22,760 bases of DNA from a virus. Below are positions 1 to 5,081 of the stretch, one piece after another. The translations under genes and the position numbers were made by a program. The notes under the pieces are model-generated. The model was not told where the DNA came from, made no database searches, and saw only the letters and a program-made list of their open reading frames with translations. The first letter of the stretch is position 1; each line of letters begins with the position of its first letter. The stretch lies in the IMG/VR virus record IMGVR_UViG_3300031857_001486, positions 1 through 22,760 of that record; one strand, 5' to 3'.

Positions 1-83
1 GTACCTTTTGTAATTCTTTGACCGGTATTTGTTACCTGGTAAACTTTCCATTTATCAGAATTTTTTACAACCCAAATCGGCAT
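1..83 (-). CDS. Hypothetical protein, 3' part cut off by the window edge
   Basis: Reading leftward from an ATG at 83-81, the frame is open to the window edge and gives about 27 residues beginning MPIWVVKNSDKWKVY. The start is basic and aromatic, like many small phage proteins, but too little is visible for a family call. It lies 48 bases downstream of the 65-aa gene and appears to be the last visible gene of the leftward operon. A half-operator (GTCAACTAA on the plus strand, 114-122) lies just upstream, so it may have its own control point. No clear ribosome binding site is visible. Confidence 0.5.
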   Translation of the reverse strand, partial: MPIWVVKNSDKWKVYQVTNTGQRITKG

Positions 84-113
84 AAATATACGTTAACGAT
101 TGTATACCTTTTT

Positions 114-122
114 GTCAACTAA
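114..122 (-). promoter_or_regulatory. Half-operator-like site upstream of the left-edge gene
   Basis: On the minus strand this reads TTAGTTGAC. The same 9-mer occurs at the leftward early promoter (3029-3037, minus strand) and in the switch region (3926-3934, plus strand). The second half of the dyad is not preserved here. The TTGACA it contains could be a -35 element, but the matching -10 is poor. Being intergenic supports a regulatory reading; chance occurrence in AT-rich DNA is possible. Confidence 0.35.
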
Positions 123-131
123 ATATAGTTA

Positions 132-329
132 TTAGTCTATCTTGGCTAATTCTAGGTTTTCGCCTTTGATTTTTGATCTAACTAATCTTAGAGTCTTTTC
201 TTTAACTCTAATCTCAGCTTCTTTTGGTGGCATTTGTAAGTTAATTAAATAATTTAAATCATCAGATTTGACTGAGGCTACGAAGGTACACTCCATTCTA
301 AACTCTTTGATAAAGACCGGCTTATTCAT
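132..329 (-). CDS. Hypothetical protein, 65 aa
   Basis: A small protein of unrecognised family. It is rich in charged residues, with a KEAEIRVKEKTLRLVRSKIKGE stretch towards the C-terminus that looks helical, and has no signal peptide or membrane segment. Its start overlaps the end of the upstream MazG-like gene by 8 bases, so translational coupling within the leftward early operon is likely. No function can be assigned. Its reality rests on the tight packing with neighbours and codon usage like theirs. Confidence 0.65.
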   Translation of the reverse strand: MNKPVFIKEFRMECTFVASVKSDDLNYLINLQMPPKEAEIRVKEKTLRLVRSKIKGENLELAKID

Positions 330-600
330 CTTCTATAATCGTTTCTAAGGGTATTGTTTTAGTTTGTATTTCTTTTGGTATATAATCTTCTAATTCAATT
401 TGATGGTTCTTAATTCTATTGGCTGCTTCAACTAAGTATCTAAGCAAATCAATGTTTTCTTCTATTGCTTCTTCAATGAATTGAAGAGGGGTTTTTTTAA
501 GATCACGCATTTTAATGCCAAATCTTTCCATTCCTTGTTGATCTCTAACAAGTATTCTGCTTATTAATTCCTGTGTATTTGGGTCATCACTAAGGCTCAT
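322..600 (-). CDS. Putative MazG-like all-alpha protein
   Basis: A 92-aa helical protein. Residues 20-56 have the layout common in phage relatives of the all-alpha NTP pyrophosphohydrolases: a DQQGMERFGIKM segment, then a helix with E43, E44, E47, E48 and D51 (ExxEExxD) leading into LLRYL. In MazG-type enzymes such acidic residues bind Mg2+ and cleave (d)NTPs to monophosphates, which in a phage could adjust the nucleotide pool. The second metal-binding helix is not obvious, so activity is uncertain. The start overlaps the upstream LexA-like gene by 4 bases (ATGA), and an AAAGG ribosome binding site precedes it. It could equally be a non-enzymatic helical protein. Confidence 0.45.
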   Translation of the reverse strand: MSLSDDPNTQELISRILVRDQQGMERFGIKMRDLKKTPLQFIEEAIEENIDLLRYLVEAANRIKNHQIELEDYIPKEIQTKTIPLETIIEDE

Positions 601-812
601 TTTAATACCTTTATACTTCTTGCAGTACCTGGGATGCTAATAACCCATTTACGCTGCTCTAATTGCTTTATAACCTTATGTATATGGCTTCTAGCCTTGC
701 AGTTATTTGCCACCGCTATTTCTGCATACGATGGCGAATAACCATGCTTCCTAATATAAAGCTTAATAAACTTAAATATTTCTAATTGTCGTTTAGTTAA
801 GCCGTATTCCAT
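597..812 (-). CDS. LexA-type winged-helix DNA-binding protein without a peptidase domain
   Basis: The 71 residues match the N-terminal DNA-binding domain of LexA closely in layout: LTKRQLEIFKFIKLYIRKHG, then YSPSYAEIA, a recognition helix region around RSHIHKVIKQLEQR, and the wing residues PGTARSIKVL. The chain stops there, so the S24 autocleavage and dimerisation domain of LexA is absent. It could bind DNA as a constitutive regulator, or compete with host LexA at SOS boxes; both are inference. It sits inside the leftward early operon, two bases after the 100-aa gene ends and overlapping the MazG-like gene by four, so it should be made together with the recombination proteins. Confidence 0.88.
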   Translation of the reverse strand: MEYGLTKRQLEIFKFIKLYIRKHGYSPSYAEIAVANNCKARSHIHKVIKQLEQRKWVISIPGTARSIKVLK

Positions 813-813
813 A

Positions 814-1116
814 TTATCTTCTCATAAAAGCATCTGCTCCGCTGAATACCTTTTTAGGTCCAGCAGACGAGTTAGCCGCTTTCATTTCATTTTTTTTAAC
901 TGTTATACCAATGCTGCCATCCTCTTGGATGTAAGCATAAGCATCACACCACACACCATTAACAGTAAAGTTTTTCTTCCATTCTTTACCGCCAGGCGCA
1001 TCAGCGTTCATAGGTAATACAAAGTCTGGGTGCTTATCTTCAGTCTTTTTAGAATTTTTAACTAAAGAAAATTTACACACAAAGTTTGGGTCTTGCTTGT
1101 ATTGTTTGTCAGCCAT
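814..1116 (-). CDS. Hypothetical protein next to the annealing protein
   Basis: A 100-aa polar, lysine-rich protein without a family I can name. The middle (about residues 25-75) alternates hydrophobic and polar residues and looks like a small beta-rich fold (PDFVLPM, WKKNFTVNGVWCDAYAYI, SIGITVKK). The tail is basic and ends in MRR. It overlaps the annealing-protein gene by 8 bases, and an AAAGGAG ribosome binding site precedes its ATG. Phage recombination operons often carry a single-stranded-DNA-binding protein at this place, and size and basic character would fit. This is context only; no SSB motif is identifiable. Confidence 0.7.
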   Translation of the reverse strand: MADKQYKQDPNFVCKFSLVKNSKKTEDKHPDFVLPMNADAPGGKEWKKNFTVNGVWCDAYAYIQEDGSIGITVKKNEMKAANSSAGPKKVFSGADAFMRR

Positions 1117-1726
1117 TCAAGTTTACTCCTTTATCAAGTTGACGTTGTTTGTTTTGAATTACAGTCGCAATTTCTTGCGCTGTTTTTTTATCTTGCTTCG
1201 CCAAGCCTTCTAAATAATCTTTATATTCAGATAAGACATTGTTGAAGTTCCCAATATGGCTAGCTGAATTAAGTTTCTGTTTTAAAACTTCAACTTCATC
1301 CAGGCTAACACCACTATTAGAAAACGTTTGCTGCTCGTGCATTTCTTCTTGTGAAAAATAATCTCCATGTAAATTTAAAATCTTTAAAACAGCTCTATCT
1401 ACAGCTCTCTTTTCAGCAACAGCTACAAAGAAAGGGAAGTCATTATTAACCGGATGACTTTCGCCAGTTGTTGTAATTGTTAATCCATCTTTTTTAGCTA
1501 CAGCTTTAATGATGCAAGATTTTTCTTTTAGATCGGCTGCCATAACCACTACATCAATACTTACATCAAACATTGCAGCTAAACGCTCAACACTTTTATG
1601 AAGTAAAACATTAATAGTTTTCTTTTTGCCGTTAATAATATTTTCTCTTATATATCCGCCGCCATCTTGTAATAAGTTTAAGGCTGCTTGTTCTGGGGTT
1701 TGTTTTAATCCAATTACATTTTTCAT
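1109..1726 (-). CDS. Probable single-strand annealing recombinase (Rad52/Erf-like)
   Basis: A 205-aa protein in the usual place for the partner of a phage exonuclease. Residues 56-116 carry the pattern seen in Rad52/Erf/Redbeta-like annealing proteins: a beta strand pair (CIIKAVAKKDGLTITTTGESHP) followed by a helix rich in AEKRAVDRAVLKI. The C-terminal third is helical and charged. Such proteins coat resected single strands and anneal them, driving phage recombination and concatemer formation. The gene starts three bases after the membrane-protein gene ends and overlaps the 100-aa gene by 8. The assignment rests on layout and context, not on an unmistakable motif; another DNA-binding role is possible. 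Confidence 0.55.
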   Translation of the reverse strand: MKNVIGLKQTPEQAALNLLQDGGGYIRENIINGKKKTINVLLHKSVERLAAMFDVSIDVVVMAADLKEKSCIIKAVAKKDGLTITTTGESHPVNNDFPFFVAVAEKRAVDRAVLKILNLHGDYFSQEEMHEQQTFSNSGVSLDEVEVLKQKLNSASHIGNFNNVLSEYKDYLEGLAKQDKKTAQEIATVIQNKQRQLDKGVNLNG

Positions 1727-1729
1727 AAT

Positions 1730-2008
1730 TTAATTTGAGTTAGTTAAGGAAGGTAGATTTGTTAAGGTAGAAATCGCGTTAAACCTTACTGCGTCATTAC
1801 TGATCGCAGCTACCTTCCTATTCTTAAAATATCCTGTATCAACAAGGGTAAGGGAGATAAGTAGTAATATTAAACCTAATATAACTACATAATGAGCCAG
1901 GTTTATTTTAGGAATTTTGTTACGAGAAAACTTATATCTCTTCTCTAAAATCGCATGCTGTATTGGTGGTATTCTATCGCACATTTTAATTATAAATTTT
2001 TTAGCCAT
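1730..2008 (-). CDS. Single-span membrane protein in the recombination operon
   Basis: A 92-aa protein with a basic N-terminal region of about 37 residues (many K and R), one strong transmembrane helix at about residues 38-60 (YVVILGLILLLISLTL inside it), and a polar C-terminal tail of about 30 residues. The positive-inside rule suggests the N-terminus stays in the cytoplasm. An AAAGGAA ribosome binding site precedes the ATG. Its start lies inside the last 19 bases of the exonuclease gene and it ends three bases before the annealing-protein gene. A membrane protein between these two is unusual. No family recognised; superinfection exclusion or anchoring of replication are guesses. Confidence 0.7.
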   Translation of the reverse strand: MAKKFIIKMCDRIPPIQHAILEKRYKFSRNKIPKINLAHYVVILGLILLLISLTLVDTGYFKNRKVAAISNDAVRFNAISTLTNLPSLTNSN

Positions 2009-2967
2009 AATTCCTTTGCTGCAGTTCTATGTTCCTCTGCTATAGACCAGTAAAATGGATGCTCCATGTTCAAAGAAATATCTTGTGTCCAGGTATGTTT
2101 GCCGTCATGTCTTGCCATTAATCGTTCGCGTCTTATTGCAATCAATCTCATCTTATCTTCAAAGACTTCTCTATAATGGGGTCTCATTTGTTCGCAGTTA
2201 TCTTCATTAAATATTTTGTAACCATCTTCTTGAACGATAACTAAGTTCATTCTTTTGCCAGTTGCTATATTGTAAAACCAACATTGTAATAAATGTTCTT
2301 GCGTAGGAGTTTCGCTTATTTTGTAGATTGAATGAGCGTAAGAACCATCATCTCTTGGCTTTCCGGTTCTTCTTCTCCATTTGGTTTTTAACTCTATACA
2401 AGCATCTTTAGATTCAAAATCTATGCGTCCAATAGTTGGAAGTTGACAGCCTTTTAAAAAAGAATGAACTGTACGCTCACAAGAAATTTCTCCTTTAAGA
2501 TTAACTTCTTTAAATGCTTTAACTAAATTTTCAAAAGTTTGAGCAAATCCTTTTTTATTCCAATCAAACTGCTGAGCATCTTTTTCGTCCGTTGGTTTAT
2601 AGTCTGTTGAGTATTTAACGAACTCAGATTGTAAATGTTTTTTAATATATAATTTATCGTTCTTGCTTTCTTGAATAGTATTTTTATTTTGTGCGTCATA
2701 AATATGATCTGCAAAAACATTTTGCGCAACATTTCCAATAGCAACTCCAGCCATCATCTTGCTGTTTGTTTCAAATTCTCTTCTTTGTTTTTGTGTTAAA
2801 AATAAATATTCAAAACTCCAGCGATCATCTGGTTTATTAAATTGTGAAGGGGAATGATGATTAAAATTATAAGCGTAAACCCATGAAGGAACTTTTTTAA
2901 TAGAGTTTAAAATATCATCTATTAAATTTAACTCTTGAGAATTTTTTAAGTTCTTTTCTTGCTGCAT
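1990..2967 (-). CDS. PD-(D/E)XK exonuclease (RecB/Cas4-like nuclease domain)
   Basis: A 325-aa nuclease. The catalytic core is visible as GRID (D183), then IELKTKW (E192-x-K194), and a downstream helix with Q228 (EHLLQCWFY), which is the motif series of PD-(D/E)XK RecB-family exonucleases. The N-terminal 80 residues are aromatic-rich and may bind DNA. In phages such enzymes resect double-strand ends to give the single strands used by the annealing protein, encoded two genes downstream. It is the first gene of the leftward operon, directly behind a promoter with an overlapping dyad. The start ATG at 2967 is the first in frame after that promoter. Family confident; substrate inferred. Confidence 0.82.
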   Translation of the reverse strand: MQQEKNLKNSQELNLIDDILNSIKKVPSWVYAYNFNHHSPSQFNKPDDRWSFEYLFLTQKQRREFETNSKMMAGVAIGNVAQNVFADHIYDAQNKNTIQESKNDKLYIKKHLQSEFVKYSTDYKPTDEKDAQQFDWNKKGFAQTFENLVKAFKEVNLKGEISCERTVHSFLKGCQLPTIGRIDFESKDACIELKTKWRRRTGKPRDDGSYAHSIYKISETPTQEHLLQCWFYNIATGKRMNLVIVQEDGYKIFNEDNCEQMRPHYREVFEDKMRLIAIRRERLMARHDGKHTWTQDISLNMEHPFYWSIAEEHRTAAKELWLKNL

Positions 2968-2994
2968 GGTACTAAAAACAAATCACTAATGTTT

Positions 2995-3024
2995 ATAGTA
3001 CAAATCAGTAACGAAAGTTGACAA
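2995..3024 (-). promoter_or_regulatory. Candidate leftward early promoter
   Basis: On the minus strand, TTGTCA (3024-3019) and TACTAT (3000-2995) are separated by 18 bases, about 28 bases before the exonuclease ATG. The -35 lies inside the palindrome at 3016-3035, so a bound repressor would occlude it. Matches to the sigma-70 consensus are moderate (5/6 and 4/6). Confidence 0.5.
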
Positions 3025-3039
3025 TTACGTCAACTAATT
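3016..3039. promoter_or_regulatory. Operator candidate (perfect dyad)
   Basis: AGTTGAC (3016-3022) and GTCAACT (3029-3035) are perfect inverted repeats with a 6-base spacer, sitting between the repressor gene's stop and the recombination operon. Read on the minus strand, ATTAGTTGACG plus nearby TTGTC recurs almost unchanged in the switch region at 3925-3943, which argues for one shared regulator. A terminator is unlikely because the dyad is not followed by a strong T run on the transcribed strand. Confidence 0.6.
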
Positions 3040-3040
3040 T

Positions 3041-3742
3041 TTATTTATGATTTAAATAAGTTCCATCAAACATACAACTAATAGGTTCGCAGTATGTCAT
3101 ATCTTTTATATCCAATTTAATATTTTCAAATATAGTAAATGATTTTAAAACCCATGGCTGTAATATTTTAAATTCTCCATTTGGATATACAAAAGGAATA
3201 CCTAAAATTTTTGCTTTAATTTTTTTAGAATTAATTGTTATTTTGCAAATTTTATTAAATCCCATTGAACTAACTCTTGGAATTGCAACATTATGCGGTA
3301 AGGTATGCTTACCATCCCAAATTAATATAAAATTATGAAAAGCAATAGAAGGGTCATCTACCTGAATTGTTTTAATATCTTTTCTCCAAAATTCTCTTGG
3401 TATGTAAACTTGTTTTTTTTCTTTTCTAACGTCAGTTAAAATAAAGTTTTTATCGGTTTTATAATAAATTACAGATTTTCTTTTTTCATATAATAAATCT
3501 AAAGCATCAACGCCTAAAAACTCAGATACTTTTTCTGCATCATCTACAGATATATCTCTAATATTATTAACCCAACGATTAACTGTAACTTTATCTTTAT
3601 CAATACCGCGAGCAAGTTCGGCTTGGCTTATGCCTTCTTTTTCTAAAAAATCTTTTAATACGCTATTAACCATATTGTTATTTTTAGTTTCTTTAAAATC
3701 TACTATGTTAGTTGATTCGTCTATTATCATTTTTTTTATCAT
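3041..3742 (-). CDS. CI-like XRE-family repressor, no visible S24 protease
   Basis: A 233-aa protein with an XRE helix-turn-helix at about residues 26-85 (ISQAELARGIDKDKVTVNRW, followed by DAEKVSEFLGV). The C-terminal 140 residues are beta-rich but lack the S24 serine motif (G/DSM) and the later lysine, so RecA-stimulated self-cleavage is not expected. It is divergent from the Cro-like gene, the classic layout of a lysis/lysogeny switch. Several ATGs occur near the 5' end (residues 1, 5 and 24); none has a good ribosome binding site, and residue 24 is a plausible true start because the HTH domain begins right after it. Role as maintenance repressor is inferred from fold and position. Confidence 0.8.
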   Translation of the reverse strand: MIKKMIIDESTNIVDFKETKNNNMVNSVLKDFLEKEGISQAELARGIDKDKVTVNRWVNNIRDISVDDAEKVSEFLGVDALDLLYEKRKSVIYYKTDKNFILTDVRKEKKQVYIPREFWRKDIKTIQVDDPSIAFHNFILIWDGKHTLPHNVAIPRVSSMGFNKICKITINSKKIKAKILGIPFVYPNGEFKILQPWVLKSFTIFENIKLDIKDMTYCEPISCMFDGTYLNHK

Positions 3743-3766
3743 AATTTATTAAATTGCCAAATTGAC

Positions 3767-3796
3767 AATATAGCCTACAACATAGGCTATATTCAA
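3767..3796 (-). promoter_or_regulatory. Repressor promoter overlapped by an 11-bp-arm inverted repeat
   Basis: AATATAGCCTA (3767-3777) and TAGGCTATATT (3783-3793) are perfect inverted repeats around a CAACA spacer. On the minus strand, TTGAAT (3796-3791) and TATATT (3772-3767) are 18 bases apart and form a fair -35/-10 pair for the repressor gene, whose start lies 25 bases downstream. The dyad covers the whole core promoter, as an autoregulatory or Cro operator would. Its sequence differs from the GTTGAC-type sites, so a different protein may read it. Confidence 0.55.
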
Positions 3797-3811
3797 AAAA
3801 TATATAAGTCT

Positions 3812-3857
3812 AAAGATTAGATATAAAGATTAAACATAATTATGCCAAAAAAGCATA
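3812..3857. repeat. Short direct and inverted repeats in the switch region
   Basis: AAAGATTA occurs at 3812-3819 and 3825-3832, thirteen bases apart, within near-matching surroundings. TATGC (3841-3845) and GCATA (3853-3857) form a small dyad around a run of A. These lie in the 214-bp gap between the divergent regulators. They may be protein-binding sites, but the DNA is very AT-rich and short repeats are expected by chance. Confidence 0.3.
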
Positions 3858-3900
3858 TTAAATGCGGTCTTTTGTAAACAGCTTAAAACAGTCTGCAACT

Positions 3901-3945
3901 AATTGACGTAGACAAATACTATTGATTAGTTGACGAATTTGTCTA
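3901..3945. promoter_or_regulatory. Rightward operator region in front of the Cro-like gene
   Basis: TAGACAAAT (3909-3917) and ATTTGTCTA (3937-3945) are perfect 9-bp inverted repeats 19 bases apart. Inside, ATTAGTTGACG (3925-3935) matches the leftward operator, and AGTTGAC with GTCTATT (3928-3934, 3941-3947) keeps the same 6-base spacing as the perfect dyad at 3016-3035. TTGACG at 3903-3908 could serve as a -35, but no good -10 follows at 16-18 bases, so I do not place the promoter exactly. The block ends 11 bases before the Cro-like ATG. Confidence 0.55.
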
Positions 3946-3956
3946 TTTAGGTTTCC

Positions 3957-4160
3957 ATGAACCTAGAAAGCTTTAGAAAAAAAGAAAAACTTACCTACCG
4001 AGACTTAGCAAAATTATTACAGATTGAAGGCGTATCAATTGCAACGACAGCTCTACGATGGTGCAAAGGAGAGAGAATACCTAGAGCCGAGCAAATGAAA
4101 AAAATTTACAGACTAACTAAAGGAAAGGTTACTCCTGGAGATTTCTATGAAGGAAAATAA
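3957..4160 (+). CDS. Cro-like XRE transcriptional regulator
   Basis: A 67-aa single-domain helix-turn-helix protein. The HTH spans about residues 12-45 (TYRDLAKLL, a short loop, TTALRWCKGERIPRAEQMKKIY) and the chain ends with TKGKVTPGDFYEGK, an ending very common in phage Cro/CI-like regulators of Gram-negative hosts. It is the first gene of the rightward operon and is transcribed away from the repressor gene. Expected role: bind the same operators and shut off repressor synthesis on entry into the lytic path. Only AGG at 3949-3951 resembles a ribosome binding site, so translation may be weak. Confidence 0.82.
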   Translation: MNLESFRKKEKLTYRDLAKLLQIEGVSIATTALRWCKGERIPRAEQMKKIYRLTKGKVTPGDFYEGK

Positions 4161-4422
4161 TTATCCTTATAGAATAATTTATAGAGTTGATTGGATTGAT
4201 ATAGTCTCTTGTAGTGAGTGGGTACCTTATGATGATGCCAAAGACGAAGAGCCTGTTGCTTGCGTCTCTTTTGGTTTCATTGCTTACAAAGATAAAAACA
4301 AATTAGTTATTTCAAGTGAATATTCTTTAAAAGAAAAATCTTTTGAAATTGGAAATAAGACGACAATTCCAATTGATAACATTCTTAGTATTAAAAAAAT
4401 TTGGGAAGATAAAATTGGCTAG
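4147..4422 (+). CDS. Conserved-type phage hypothetical protein
   Basis: A 91-aa protein with the layout of a widespread but unnamed phage family: YRVDWIDIVSCSEWV near the start, a conserved-looking CVSFGFIAYKD core, and a TTIPIDNILSIKKI end. This suggests a compact beta-rich fold. Function unknown. Its ATG lies 14 bases inside the end of the Cro-like gene and follows a GGAG at 4137-4140, so translation is probably coupled. Part of the rightward early operon. Confidence 0.75.
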   Translation: MKENNYPYRIIYRVDWIDIVSCSEWVPYDDAKDEEPVACVSFGFIAYKDKNKLVISSEYSLKEKSFEIGNKTTIPIDNILSIKKIWEDKIG

Positions 4423-4801
4423 AGACAATTATTTTAATAAAGGAGACGCTTTTAGCGAGTTCCACAGGTCCAGAAAAGAAAAGATTGCATCCATTGATAT
4501 TGATATGCCGACTCCGGTATGCAAAAATTGTTATGAACCATTGGCTCTTTTTGAAACTGTATTTGATAAAGGTCAAACCTATAAGAATACTACATTCATA
4601 CAGAAGCTTGCAAGAAAAAGTCAGCTGCCTGCTTTTTTAATTTATTACAAAGTTAAAACAGACAATCAAACAATAGATTATTTTAGAATTACCCAGCTGC
4701 AGCCAGATCAGACTGATGAGCATTTATTAACACCTGAAGTTTTTACTAAATTTTTAGTTCTGCTGCAGGAAGAACATAGAAAAAATTGTGAGAAGGAATG
4801 A
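4415..4801 (+). CDS. Possible PD-(D/E)XK-fold nuclease with an internal CxxC
   Basis: I place the start at TTG 4415 (128 aa): GGGAAG at 4403-4408 is a good ribosome binding site and the usual short overlap with the upstream gene results. Residue order resembles phage PD-(D/E)XK resolvase-type proteins: FHRS (16-19), SIDID (D28, D30), C36-x2-C39, LFETV with E47, then K57 and a KLARKSQLPAFLIYYKV helix-strand, followed by FRITQLQP. The classic E-x-K has V at the Lys position, and K57 could substitute, as is known for lysine-migrated members of the superfamily. Role could be Holliday-junction or nick processing. Fold assignment is tentative; it may be inactive. Confidence 0.5.
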   Translation: MARDNYFNKGDAFSEFHRSRKEKIASIDIDMPTPVCKNCYEPLALFETVFDKGQTYKNTTFIQKLARKSQLPAFLIYYKVKTDNQTIDYFRITQLQPDQTDEHLLTPEVFTKFLVLLQEEHRKNCEKE

Positions 4802-4989
4802 ACACAACAATTTTAATTATTTGGTTAGTTACTGGTTCCGCAGTTACTATTAAAAAGCTGCCAGGCGTGGGATGTCATGAAGCTTTTGACAGATTAACTT
4901 ATTCTAAGAGCTTTAAAAATCAACGAGGAGAAAAGCGCATTGGTACTTTTTATTATGGTACCGAAGTTTTGGCTTATCGCTGCCTATGA
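4798..4989 (+). CDS. Small hypothetical protein with hydrophobic N-terminus
   Basis: A 63-aa protein beginning with a hydrophobic stretch (TILIIWLVTGSAVTI) that could be a signal or membrane anchor, followed by a basic, glycine- and tyrosine-containing tail with two cysteines. No family recognised. It overlaps its upstream neighbour by ATGA (4798-4801). AGAAGGA lies almost directly against the ATG, which is closer than usual, so initiation may depend on reinitiation after the upstream stop. Confidence 0.6.
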   Translation: MNTTILIIWLVTGSAVTIKKLPGVGCHEAFDRLTYSKSFKNQRGEKRIGTFYYGTEVLAYRCL

Positions 4990-5081
4990 TTGAACTTATT
5001 AAAAGTATGAGCGGATTAGATTTTGCAATGATTGTTGCTGTAGCGCTAACTATTTGGTTTGCGATGGGGATTTTAAAATGA
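4986..5081 (+). CDS. 31-aa membrane peptide
   Basis: A short frame from ATG 4986 to TGA 5081, starting MIELIKSMSGLDF and continuing with a clear transmembrane helix (MIVAVALTIWFAMGIL). It overlaps the genes on both sides through ATGA junctions (4986-4989 and 5078-5081). That is strong evidence for translation by coupling, although no separate ribosome binding site is visible. Function unknown. The rest of this operon uses the same junctions. Confidence 0.6.
   Translation: MIELIKSMSGLDFAMIVAVALTIWFAMGILK

Noticed and set aside
2523-2744. Alternative frames inside the exonuclease, nozzle, capsid and gp14-like genes on either strand
   Set aside because: They overlap genes with clear family features and have no ribosome binding sites or protein-like composition.
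5054-5077. Upstream TTG starts for the HTH protein (5054), the DUF6362-like gene (5631), the HGG protein (6096), the small terminase (6319) and the gene before terL (8059)
   Set aside because: Nearby ATG codons give typical family starts and short overlaps; the 5078 and 5661 starts also have better-placed ribosome binding sites.
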